Positions 43,541-51,739 of a stretch of DNA of 64,000 bases are shown here, in pieces. The notes beneath the pieces were generated by a model, which saw nothing but the letters and a program-made list of their open reading frames with translations, had not been told where the DNA came from and did no database searches. The stretch's first letter is position 1; every line of letters begins with the position of its first letter. A program made the translations under genes and the position numbers. This DNA is from Zobellia russellii (lineage in GTDB: Bacteria > Bacteroidota > Bacteroidia > Flavobacteriales > Flavobacteriaceae), in contig NZ_JACSOI010000002.1 of the NCBI RefSeq assembly GCF_018728565.1, positions 558,001-622,000 on the forward strand. Reading direction: 5' to 3'.

Positions 43541-44836
43541 CTATTGTACCACTAAAACAAAATAGTTCTTTTTACCCCGCTGTAACAAAACAAATTTGCC
43601 GTTGATCAAGTCACTATCCGTAATAAGATAATCTGCTTTTACTTTTTCTTTATTTACAGAGATAGAATTCTGTTTCAGCTCCCTTCTTGCTTCACTGTTT
43701 GATGCTAAAAACCCCGTTTTATCCGCAAGTGCACCGATCATATCCAATCCCGGAGTAAGCTCCATTTTAGAAATTTCGGCTTGTGGTACTCCGTCAAAAA
43801 CATCTAAAAAAGTCTTTTCGTTCAAACCTTTTAAATCTTCCGAAGTAGACCGTCCAAAAAGAATGTTACTAGCCTTTTGAGCATTTTCCAAATCTTCCTG
43901 TGAGTGCACCATTACGGTAATTTCTTCGGCCAAACGCTTCTGCAAAGCACGCATATGCGGTGCTTCTTGGTGCTCTTTTATCAACTCTTCTATTTCTTCT
44001 TTGGAAAGAAACGTGAATATTTTAATGTACTTCTCAGCATCTACATCTGAGGTATTCAACCAATATTGGTAAAATTTATAGGGTGAAGTCCTTTCGGAAT
44101 CCAACCAAATATTACCTCCTTCGGTCTTTCCGAATTTAGTACCATCCGCTTTTGTAATCAACGGGCAGGTAAGCGCATAGCCTTTGCCCCCTCCTATTCT
44201 TCTTATTAGTTCCGTACCTGTGGTAATATTTCCCCACTGGTCACTACCGCCCATTTGCAACGTACAATTATGGTTTTGGTACAAGTACAGAAAATCATAC
44301 CCCTGTACCATTTGGTAGGTAAACTCAGTAAAGGACATTCCTTCCTTGGATTCCGCTGAAAGTCTCTTTTTAACCGAATCCTTGGCCATCATATAGTTTA
44401 CGGTAATATGCTTGCCCACGTCCCTTATAAAATCCAGAAATGAAAAATCTTTCATCCAGTCATAATTATTGACCAAGATGGCAGCATTGTCCCCATCACC
44501 ATCAAAATCCAAAAACCGCGACAATTGTTCCTTTATAGCTTCTTGGTTATGACGGAGCGTAGGCTCGTCCAATAGATTACGCTCTGCTGATTTTCCGGAG
44601 GGATCACCTATCATACCCGTAGCACCACCAATAAGCGCATAAGGTTTATGGCCTGCCAATTGAAAATGACGCAACATCATTACCCCTACCAAATGGCCAA
44701 TGTGCAAAGAATCTGCAGTAGGATCAATACCCACATAGGCAGATTGCATTTCGTTCATTAAATGTTCCTCGGTTCCCGGCATTGCGTCATGCAACATGCC
44801 TCTCCATTTTAATTCTTCTACAAAGTTTGAAGTCAT
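43541..44836 (-). CDS. tyrS: Tyrosyl-tRNA synthetase
   Basis: The 431-residue class I enzyme charges tRNA-Tyr. HIGH is seen as HIGH at residues 45-48 ([16 protein letters not shown]) and the KMSKS-like loop as KFGKT in [27 protein letters not shown] marks the tyrosine-binding region, and the C-terminal S4 domain ends the protein ([15 protein letters not shown]). Length is typical of the bacterial TyrS group. A -7 promoter element lies 27 bp upstream of the start. Confidence 0.97.
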   Translation of the reverse strand: MTSNFVEELKWRGMLHDAMPGTEEHLMNEMQSAYVGIDPTADSLHIGHLVGVMMLRHFQLAGHKPYALIGGATGMIGDPSGKSAERNLLDEPTLRHNQEAIKEQLSRFLDFDGDGDNAAILVNNYDWMKDFSFLDFIRDVGKHITVNYMMAKDSVKKRLSAESKEGMSFTEFTYQMVQGYDFLYLYQNHNCTLQMGGSDQWGNITTGTELIRRIGGGKGYALTCPLITKADGTKFGKTEGGNIWLDSERTSPYKFYQYWLNTSDVDAEKYIKIFTFLSKEEIEELIKEHQEAPHMRALQKRLAEEITVMVHSQEDLENAQKASNILFGRSTSEDLKGLNEKTFLDVFDGVPQAEISKMELTPGLDMIGALADKTGFLASNSEARRELKQNSISVNKEKVKADYLITDSDLINGKFVLLQRGKKNYFVLVVQ

Positions 44837-44862
44837 GTCCGTCTATTCTGTAAATTTAGCTG

Positions 44863-44870
44863 CAAATATA
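44863..44870 (-). promoter_or_regulatory. -7 promoter element of tyrS
   Basis: Minus strand TATATTTG, a full consensus match, giving a leader of about 20 nt. No clear -33 element at 19-20 bp. Confidence 0.45.
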
Positions 44871-44927
44871 AAAGTAAATCGCCGCCCAACCCTTGAATAA
44901 TACAGGAAATTATTCAGCGCTATTCGC

Positions 44928-44935
44928 TAACTTTG
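44928..44935 (+). promoter_or_regulatory. -7 promoter element directly before the epimerase ATG
   Basis: TAACTTTG ends 4 bp before the ATG at 44940, which would put the transcript start at or within a few bases of the start codon and make the mRNA leaderless. The -33 element is not recognisable. Confidence 0.45.
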
Positions 44936-44939
44936 GAAC

Positions 44940-45947
44940 ATGATATTGGTTACAGGAGGAACGGGGTTGGTAGGTTCGCATCTTTTATTGAAGTTGGTGC
45001 AGAGCGGCAGTTCCGTTAGGGCCATTCACAGAAAGCAAAGCAATCTGGAACGTGTGCGCAAAATTTTTGGGTATTACACAGATGACGCCCAAACCCTGTT
45101 TGATAAAATTGAATGGGTAGAGGCCGATATTATAGATATTCCCGCCTTGGAAATTGCTTTTGACCAGATTACCCACGTATACCACACAGCTGCCCTTATT
45201 TCATTTGACCCTCAAAACTTTGATACGCTAGAAAAAATAAATACAGAAGGAACCGCCAATATTGTAAACCTATGTATTGCCCATGGTGTACAAAAGCTAT
45301 GTTATACCAGTACCATTGGCGCCATAGGAAGAACATTGGGAAGTGGCATGGCAGATGAAGAAAATGCGTGGACCCCTCGTGAAGCCAATGTATATGGACT
45401 TACCAAACAAGCAGCGGAAATGGAAGTCTGGCGCGGCTCCCAAGAAGGCTTGCCCGTAGTTATGGTCAACCCCGGGGTAATCATAGGTCCGGGATTCTGG
45501 CATAGCGGTAGTGGAGATTTGTTTACCATAGCAAAAAAAGGGTATCGGTTTTACCCTCCTGGTGGCACAGGCTTTATCACAGTGCATGACGTGATTAAAA
45601 TGATGGCAACCTTAATGGATTCAGAAATCACCAACGAACGCTATATTGCCGTAGCTGAAAATCTGACGTTCAAAGAGATTCTGACCAAAATAACTGCAGA
45701 GCTTGGCATAAAACCGCCATCCGTGCAACTAAAGTATTGGCAACTTGAAATAGGAAGATGGTTAGATTGGCTAAAAAACCTATTCTTTAAAAACGGAAGG
45801 AGAATCACCAAAAACTCTATTCATTCCTTAAGGCACCGAGAAATATACAACAATCAAAAAATAAAAAACGCCTTAAACTTTGAATTTGAGGCGTTGGATG
45901 AAACCATTTCTTTATGTTGTCAAAAATTTAAGGAAGAGTATCATTAG
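44940..45947 (+). CDS. NAD-dependent epimerase/dehydratase family protein
   Basis: The 335-residue short-chain dehydrogenase of the extended type has the Rossmann motif TGGTGLVGSHLL at residues 5-16 and the catalytic pair Y-x3-K in VYGLTKQAAEMEV near 149, with the Ser/Thr partner in LCYTSTIGAIG. It resembles NAD(P)-dependent reductases acting on nucleotide sugars, dihydroflavonol-like compounds or sterols; substrate unclear. Its last 20 bp overlap the convergent DUF4296 gene. Confidence 0.88.
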   Translation: MILVTGGTGLVGSHLLLKLVQSGSSVRAIHRKQSNLERVRKIFGYYTDDAQTLFDKIEWVEADIIDIPALEIAFDQITHVYHTAALISFDPQNFDTLEKINTEGTANIVNLCIAHGVQKLCYTSTIGAIGRTLGSGMADEENAWTPREANVYGLTKQAAEMEVWRGSQEGLPVVMVNPGVIIGPGFWHSGSGDLFTIAKKGYRFYPPGGTGFITVHDVIKMMATLMDSEITNERYIAVAENLTFKEILTKITAELGIKPPSVQLKYWQLEIGRWLDWLKNLFFKNGRRITKNSIHSLRHREIYNNQKIKNALNFEFEALDETISLCCQKFKEEYH

Positions 45948-46347
45948 CTTTGGCCTTTGCTTTTTTCCTTTCTAATTTTTCCTTGGCCACTCTAAGACTA
46001 TCGTTCACCTTTTTCTGCTCTTCCAAAACCTTGGCCTCAGACTCAAGGTTAGCCTCTACTTCCTTATAAATTTTTTCGTATTCCACAGGTAGCGAAGCGT
46101 AATAGCGATCACTTTCTACCAGTTGCAAACTATCTATATTGTACTTTTCAAAAATATAGTCCATAGGCTCTACATCATTGTCCCTGAGCACCTGCATATT
46201 AGTTGTTTTGGCAGCGTTTACTACGGCCAAGTCCTGAAGAATGGCCACCATTTGCTCCCTTGGAATAAGGTTTTCAGGCTTTTCCAAAAGCTGCTCATTA
46301 CAGGATATAATCGTAAAAAATACCAGAACCGCTGCTAACTTCTTCAT
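45928..46347 (-). CDS. DUF4296 lipoprotein
   Basis: The 139-residue lipoprotein (FFTIISC, Cys16) has the helical DUF4296 core PENLIPREQMVAILQDLAVV, followed by YIFEKYNIDSLQLVESDRYY and a Lys/Glu-rich C-terminal helix. In Bacteroidota it regularly follows pyrC, as here (1 bp gap). Function unknown; envelope-located. Confidence 0.88.
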   Translation of the reverse strand: MKKLAAVLVFFTIISCNEQLLEKPENLIPREQMVAILQDLAVVNAAKTTNMQVLRDNDVEPMDYIFEKYNIDSLQLVESDRYYASLPVEYEKIYKEVEANLESEAKVLEEQKKVNDSLRVAKEKLERKKAKAKANDTLP

Positions 46348-46348
46348 A

Positions 46349-47683
46349 TTATCTGTTGAATGTTAATCGCCTTGCATTGCGCTCTGGAGAAAAATTTCCG
46401 TTTTCATAGGCCAAGTGACCGTTAACAAATGTGTGCGTCACGGAAGACTTAAAGGTAGTGCCTTCAAACGGAGACCATTTGCATTTGTACGCTATATTCT
46501 CTTTTGTTACTTGGTAAGGAGCGTTCATATCTACCACTACCAAATCTGCAAAATAGCCCTCTCTAATATAGCCTCTTTTTTCAATCTGAAATAGTATAGC
46601 GGGATTATGACACATTTTCTGCACCACTTTTTCTACGGAAATCACATTCTCATGCACTTTATCCAATAAAGCGGTGAGTGCATGTTGTACCAATGGACCG
46701 CCCGATGGCGCTTTGGTATACACGTTATCTTTTTCACTTAATAAATGGGGGGCGTGATCCGTTGCTATAACATCCAAACGGTCATTCAACAATGCTTTCC
46801 ACAACTGGTCCCTATCCGCTGCCGTTTTCACTGCAGGATTCCATTTGATCAAAGTGCCCTTGGTATCATAATCCGCTTCTGAGAACCATAAATGATGCAC
46901 ACAGACCTCTGCTGTAATTTTCTTCTGCTCCAACGGAATATCGTTCCTGAACAAATCTGTTTCCTTTCCGGTAGACAAATGAAAAACATGTAGACGGGCA
47001 CCTGTTTTTTTAGCTAATGCCACAGCCTTTGAAGAAGAAAGATAACAAGCCTCTTCACTTCTTATAATAGGATGGTATTTTACGGGAATATCATCTCCAA
47101 ACTTTTCTTTATACTCGGCAAGGTTTCTTTTAATGGTTCCCTCATCTTCACAATGTGCAGAGATAACCATTTCTGTATTTCTAAAAATCTTCTCGATTAC
47201 TTCCTCATTATCTACCAGCATATTACCTGTGGAAGACCCCAAAAAGAGTTTTACACCTGAACAGGCGTTTTTATCCAATCGTTTTAATTCTTCCAAATTA
47301 TCATTAGTACCTCCAAAAGGAAATGAATAATTGGCAAAACTGGACTTGGCACCCATTTGAAATTTTTCCTCTAACTTTTCTATGGTAGTAGTTTGCGGAT
47401 TGGTATTGGGCTGCTCCATATAAGTTGTGATTCCACCAGCTACGGCAGCTCTACTTTCGGAGGAGATATCTCCCTTATGCGTAAGGCCCGGCTCTCTAAA
47501 ATGCACCTGATCATCTATAACTCCCGGTAAAAGGTATTTACCCTCGATATCTATAATTTTAGCGGTATCATCAGAAATATTAGCTTCAATTTTCATGATA
47601 ATATCATCCTGAAGCAAAACATCGCTCTCAAAAATCGAGTTCTCGTTTACGATTTTGGCATTCTTTATCAATATTTTTCCCAT
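46349..47683 (-). CDS. pyrC: Dihydroorotase
   Basis: The 444-residue enzyme cyclises N-carbamoyl-aspartate to dihydroorotate in pyrimidine synthesis. The metal motif reads IDDQVHFREPG, so the first His of the usual H-x-H is Gln59 and only H61 remains; this variant is, as I recall, standard for the Bacteroidota form (seen in Porphyromonas). Other active-site segments are VKLFLGSSTGNML, ISAHCEDE, HVFHLSTGKE and IATDHAPHLLSEKD. It lies 1 bp after the glycosyltransferase gene and 1 bp before DUF4296, so the three are an operon. Confidence 0.95.
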   Translation of the reverse strand: MGKILIKNAKIVNENSIFESDVLLQDDIIMKIEANISDDTAKIIDIEGKYLLPGVIDDQVHFREPGLTHKGDISSESRAAVAGGITTYMEQPNTNPQTTTIEKLEEKFQMGAKSSFANYSFPFGGTNDNLEELKRLDKNACSGVKLFLGSSTGNMLVDNEEVIEKIFRNTEMVISAHCEDEGTIKRNLAEYKEKFGDDIPVKYHPIIRSEEACYLSSSKAVALAKKTGARLHVFHLSTGKETDLFRNDIPLEQKKITAEVCVHHLWFSEADYDTKGTLIKWNPAVKTAADRDQLWKALLNDRLDVIATDHAPHLLSEKDNVYTKAPSGGPLVQHALTALLDKVHENVISVEKVVQKMCHNPAILFQIEKRGYIREGYFADLVVVDMNAPYQVTKENIAYKCKWSPFEGTTFKSSVTHTFVNGHLAYENGNFSPERNARRLTFNR

Positions 47684-47684
47684 A

Positions 47685-48413
47685 CTAAAATCTAGATTTT
47701 TGAAACATACTGCGCATTTTCATCATAAAAACGCCAACGATGGCTTCATTGATAATTGATGACGACATTTTTGATTTTCCCCTTACTCTATCTCTAAATA
47801 TGATAGACACTTCCTCAATCTTATAATTTTTTAGATACGCTCTAAATTTCATTTCAATCTGAAAAGCATACCCTATAAACCGTACGGAATCTAGACTTAT
47901 ATTTTCTAGAACATGACGTCTATAGACTACAAAGCCAGCAGTAGGGTCATGAACACGCATTCCCGTTATCATCTTTACATAAAAAGAAGCACCATAAGAA
48001 AGTAACACCCTATACAAAGGCCAATCTACCACGTTAACTCCTTTTTTATAACGTGAACCTACAACTACATCCGCACCATTGGCACATGCCCTATAAAGCC
48101 TTAACAAATCTTCTGGATTATGAGAAAAATCGGCATCCATTTCAAAAATGTAGTCATATCCTTTTGCAATGGCCCATTTAAAACCGTGTATATAAGCTGT
48201 ACCCAAACCGGATTTTTGCTTTCTGACCTCTAAAAAAAGTCTTCCGGAAAATTCCTGTTGCAACTCTATTACTTTTGCAGAAGTGCCATCCGGCGAGTTG
48301 TCATCTACTATAAGAACATGAAAATCTTTACTGAGACCAAAGACCGCTTTAATAATAGCTTCTATATTCTCTATCTCATTGTAAGTGGGGATAATAACTA
48401 GGCTGTCTGACAC
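47685..48413 (-). CDS. Polyprenol-phosphate mannosyltransferase-like GT2 protein (DPM1 type)
   Basis: The 242-residue family 2 glycosyltransferase transfers a sugar, probably mannose or glucose, from a nucleotide donor to polyprenyl phosphate. VIIPTYNEIENIEAII opens the GT-A fold, VDDNSPDGT and EMDADFSHNP supply the D-D and DxD metal sites, and SRYKKGVNVVDWPLYR is typical of DPM1-type enzymes. It has no C-terminal membrane domain. The start codon is GTG (48411-48413). The divergent GT39 gene probably uses the lipid-linked sugar it makes. Confidence 0.92.
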   Translation of the reverse strand: MSDSLVIIPTYNEIENIEAIIKAVFGLSKDFHVLIVDDNSPDGTSAKVIELQQEFSGRLFLEVRKQKSGLGTAYIHGFKWAIAKGYDYIFEMDADFSHNPEDLLRLYRACANGADVVVGSRYKKGVNVVDWPLYRVLLSYGASFYVKMITGMRVHDPTAGFVVYRRHVLENISLDSVRFIGYAFQIEMKFRAYLKNYKIEEVSIIFRDRVRGKSKMSSSIINEAIVGVFMMKMRSMFQKSRF

Positions 48414-48432
48414 GGATTCGCTTGAATTTTGA

Positions 48433-48440
48433 CAAAAATA
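48433..48440 (-). promoter_or_regulatory. -7 promoter element of the glycosyltransferase-pyrC-DUF4296 operon
   Basis: Minus strand TATTTTTG, full consensus, giving a leader of about 13 nt to the GTG start. A CAAA at 48457-48460 (minus-strand TTTG) is spaced 16 bp away, a little short. Confidence 0.45.
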
Positions 48441-48516
48441 ACATTTTAAAAGTCTCCAAAAAATGCCAAATATGGAATTGTGAAATTTTTAAAGGTCGGC
48501 TATCTATCAGAATTCG

Positions 48517-48524
48517 TAATTTTG
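48517..48524 (+). promoter_or_regulatory. -7 promoter element of the GT39 operon
   Basis: TAATTTTG matches TAnnTTTG and would give a 45-nt leader to the ATG at 48576. -33 element weak. Confidence 0.4.
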
Positions 48525-48575
48525 AGCGTTCTAACAACAATAGACCTAGCCTCTATTTGAGACACCAACTAAAGA

Positions 48576-50243
48576 ATGAAGTCTAAACTGCCACGAATTT
48601 TTCTAATCTTACTAGGTATAGGTTTTTTATTAAACCTGCTTCAATCCTATTTTACCCCTCTTATTTTTGACGAGGCATATTACTGGCATTTTGCGCAAAA
48701 CATGGCATGGGGCTATTTTGACCACCCTTCTATGGTTGCCGTTCTCATTAAAATTAGCAGTTTCTTTTCTAACGGCGAGCTGGGAGTTAGATTTATGAGT
48801 TGCATTCTTTCGTCTGCCACTTTATTCATTCTTTGGAACATTGTAGACCACCCTAAAAAGAAGGACTATGTGGTTCACTTCTTTGTACTGGTCTATTCCA
48901 TGACGCTTTTGAACGCCTATGGCTTTTTGACCCTGCCGGATACCCCGTTGCTATTCTTTACCGCATTGTTATTATACGTTTACAAGCGGTTTATTGAAAA
49001 ACCAGACCTATTTTGGGGTATTGTCATGGGCATTACCATGGCTGGATTAATGTACAGCAAGTATCATGCGGCCTTGGTCATCATATTTATACTGCTTTCC
49101 AATCTAAAATTGGTTTTAAACAAATATGCATGGCTTTCTGTCATTGTTGCCTTACTCTGCTATGTACCACATTTTATCTGGTTGTACGAGAATGAATTTG
49201 TTACCATAAACTATCATCTCTTTGACCGTCCTAACGACCCTTACAGCTTTAATAAGTATACATTAGGGTATTTTGTAAATCTTGTGGCCATCTTTGGTTT
49301 TACCTTTCCATGGATTTACTGGGGCCTTTTTAAAGCTAAAGCAAGCGACAAGTTTACCAGAGCCCTCCTCTTTTTAATTTTTGGAGTGCTTATTTTCTTC
49401 TTTATCTCAAGCTTCAATAGAAGGATTCAGACCCAGTGGATTATTGTAATCTCTATTCCGCTTATAATTGTTGTTTTCCGTTTTATGATGGAAAATGAAA
49501 TTGCAAAAAAATGGATATACAGAATGGGCCTTGTAAATATCGCTATTATTCTCTTTCTAAGGGCGGGACTTATTTATGAACCTATGTCTCCCATTTATTA
49601 TGAGACCCATGGCAATATTGAACTGATTAAAGACGTAACGGACAAGGTAGGCAATACGCCTTTGGTGTTTGAGAACTCATATCGTAACGCTCCCATGTTC
49701 GCTTTTTATTCCGGTAATGACACCTATTCCCTTAATAACGAAAGTTACAGGCTCAATCAATACTCTATTGATGATTCCGAATCTAAAGTACAGCACAAAA
49801 AAATACTGTATCTATCTAAGCGCTCCTCTGATGCCGAACTTACCTTTACAAAAAGTGATGGCACCAAAATGTATGGCAAATACATAGACAATTTTGAAAC
49901 TTTTAGAAAACTCAGAACCCTACTGGAAGGGCCCATAAGTTTTGATTTTGAGCAGGAGCAGACTTTTGAGCTATACAATCCGTACGATTTTGATATAGAC
50001 CTAAATAAGCTCAGGTTTAATGTGGCTTACATGAACGCCTCTAAAAAAGTAAAGGACCGTTTGCCCATTAAGGCCCAGTTAAAAAATTCTTCGGTTACAC
50101 ATATTAAAGCTAAGGATACACTTACCTATACCTTTAAATTTCCAAAGCCCAGAAAATTAAATGATCCAAAATACGTTAGAATAGGTATAATGGAGAACGG
50201 ACTCAACTATGGTATTAACGGACGAAACACAAAACTAAAATAA
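48576..50243 (+). CDS. GT39/ArnT-like membrane glycosyltransferase
   Basis: The 555-residue protein has about ten membrane segments between residues 5 and 350, followed by a soluble C-terminal part. The first periplasmic loop carries LIFDEAYYWHFAQNMAWGYF and FDHPSMVAVL, the D-E and D-H motifs of GT39/ArnT enzymes that use polyprenyl-phosphate sugars. It probably adds a sugar to a protein or lipid at the periplasmic face. It diverges from the DPM1-type gene and overlaps the DUF4271 gene (TAATG). Confidence 0.9.
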   Translation: MKSKLPRIFLILLGIGFLLNLLQSYFTPLIFDEAYYWHFAQNMAWGYFDHPSMVAVLIKISSFFSNGELGVRFMSCILSSATLFILWNIVDHPKKKDYVVHFFVLVYSMTLLNAYGFLTLPDTPLLFFTALLLYVYKRFIEKPDLFWGIVMGITMAGLMYSKYHAALVIIFILLSNLKLVLNKYAWLSVIVALLCYVPHFIWLYENEFVTINYHLFDRPNDPYSFNKYTLGYFVNLVAIFGFTFPWIYWGLFKAKASDKFTRALLFLIFGVLIFFFISSFNRRIQTQWIIVISIPLIIVVFRFMMENEIAKKWIYRMGLVNIAIILFLRAGLIYEPMSPIYYETHGNIELIKDVTDKVGNTPLVFENSYRNAPMFAFYSGNDTYSLNNESYRLNQYSIDDSESKVQHKKILYLSKRSSDAELTFTKSDGTKMYGKYIDNFETFRKLRTLLEGPISFDFEQEQTFELYNPYDFDIDLNKLRFNVAYMNASKKVKDRLPIKAQLKNSSVTHIKAKDTLTYTFKFPKPRKLNDPKYVRIGIMENGLNYGINGRNTKLK

Positions 50244-50899
50244 TGGAACCCATATTACGAACTGCCGGCACTGCCGATTGGATTACCATTATACTCATAA
50301 GCAGTATTTTATTTTTAGTACTGGCAAAAGGATTGTTCTATAGCCGTTTTCTAAATTTCATAATACTTCCTTTCAACAACAAGTACATCTTTATGTACAG
50401 TAAAAAGGAAAAGTTGATGAATTGGTTCCATATATTCTTTACCATTTTCCAGGTTATTAATTTTTCATTGTTCGTTTACATGGCGCGGCAAATTTTGAGA
50501 GGTGATACCAATGATGCATACCCGTTCATGTACCCCATAATCTTAGCCAGTATTTTAGGGTTTATTGTCGTAAAAATAATCTTACAGCTAGGCAATGGGT
50601 TCATTTTTGGTTCCGGGAAGACCATTGGAGAACTTATTTTTAAAAAATTATCCTACCTAAATTATAGTGGAATTATCATGTTTTTGGCCAACGTAATTCT
50701 GGCTTACGTAGCGCAGGGCTCGGAAGTTGTGGTCTATATAGCCATACTTTTAATCCTCCTCATAAATGTAATCGGGTGGGTTACAGTGTTAAGGAATCAC
50801 CAAAAATTTATCACTTCCTACTTTTTCTATTTTATTTTGTACCTTTGCGCTCTCGAAATTTCCCCGTTTGTTATCATTGGCAGTTATCTTAAACAATAG
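50243..50899 (+). CDS. DUF4271 membrane protein
   Basis: The 218-residue protein has five to six hydrophobic segments (for example ILISSILFLVLAKGLFY and IIMFLANVILAYVAQG) and matches the DUF4271 pattern, with an early F-x-x-FFTIF-like run (FHIFFTIFQVINFSLFVYMA) and a terminal aromatic region. It starts at the stop codon of the GT39 gene and is 6 bp upstream of hemD. The DUF4271-hemD pairing is recurrent in Bacteroidota, its meaning unknown. Confidence 0.88.
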   Translation: MEPILRTAGTADWITIILISSILFLVLAKGLFYSRFLNFIILPFNNKYIFMYSKKEKLMNWFHIFFTIFQVINFSLFVYMARQILRGDTNDAYPFMYPIILASILGFIVVKIILQLGNGFIFGSGKTIGELIFKKLSYLNYSGIIMFLANVILAYVAQGSEVVVYIAILLILLINVIGWVTVLRNHQKFITSYFFYFILYLCALEISPFVIIGSYLKQ

Positions 50900-50905
50900 G
50901 TTTAT

Positions 50906-51652
50906 ATGAAAGTAAAGACGATTTTGGTCTCGCAACCAGAACCGAAGATGGAAAACTCACCGTATTCGAAACTGATAGATAAGGAAAAAGTTAAAGTTGA
51001 CTTCAGACCTTTTATACATGTGGAAGGTGTAGATGCTAAAGAAGTACGACAGCAAAAAATAGACCTGAAGAACTATACGGCAATCATCTTAACCAGCCGA
51101 AATGCTGTTGACCATTTCTTTAGAATTGCTGAAGAAATGCGCTTCAAAGTACCGGATTCCATGAAATATTTCTGTCAGTCGGAGGCTGTAGCTTACTACT
51201 TACAGAAATATGTAGTTTACCGCAAGCGCAAGATTTATGTGGGCAAGCGTAACTTTGTTGAATTGGTTCCGTTGTTCAAAAAGTATAAAGGCGAAAAATT
51301 TCTATTGCCATCTTCGGATGCATTAAAACCTATTGTACCTGAAATTTTAGACGGTCTGGATATTGAGTGGAAAAGAGCTGTTTTCTATAAAACCGTAATC
51401 AGCGACTTGTCCGATTTAAGGGACGTATACTATGACATTTTGGTATTCTTTAGCCCTTCAGGCATTGAGTCCTTATTACAGAATTTCCCTGATTTTGAGC
51501 AGAACGACACAAGAATTGCCGTTTTTGGCAACTCTACTATTGATGCGGCTACAGATGCAGGTCTACGGATAGATATTAAGGCTCCAACGCCAGAAACACC
51601 GTCTATGACCATGGCGCTTCAGAAATATATTACTACGGCAAACAAGAAGTAA
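50906..51652 (+). CDS. hemD: Uroporphyrinogen-III synthase
   Basis: The 248-residue cytosolic enzyme closes hydroxymethylbilane to uroporphyrinogen III in haem synthesis. HemD is poorly conserved; here ILVSQPEPKMENSPYSKLID, TAIILTSRNAVDHFFRI, RAVFYKTVISDLSDL and VFFSPSGIESLLQNFP fit the two-domain fold. IAVFGNSTIDAATDAG supplies the last conserved segment. It lies downstream of DUF4271 and is closed by a strong terminator. Haem demand fits the cytochromes elsewhere in the window. Confidence 0.93.
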   Translation: MKVKTILVSQPEPKMENSPYSKLIDKEKVKVDFRPFIHVEGVDAKEVRQQKIDLKNYTAIILTSRNAVDHFFRIAEEMRFKVPDSMKYFCQSEAVAYYLQKYVVYRKRKIYVGKRNFVELVPLFKKYKGEKFLLPSSDALKPIVPEILDGLDIEWKRAVFYKTVISDLSDLRDVYYDILVFFSPSGIESLLQNFPDFEQNDTRIAVFGNSTIDAATDAGLRIDIKAPTPETPSMTMALQKYITTANKK

Positions 51653-51670
51653 GACCACTTACTTTACGCT

Positions 51671-51717
51671 ATAAAAAAAACCCTTTGTTCACAACTTGAA
51701 CAAAGGGTTTCTTTTTG
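51671..51717. terminator. Bidirectional terminator between hemD and pckA
   Basis: Perfect 13-bp arms AAACCCTTTGTTC (51678-51690) and GAACAAAGGGTTT (51698-51710) with a 7-nt loop, flanked by an A-run and a T-run. It serves hemD on the plus strand and pckA on the minus strand. Confidence 0.9.
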
Positions 51718-51739
51718 TTTTATCCTTTCTACAAAAGGC

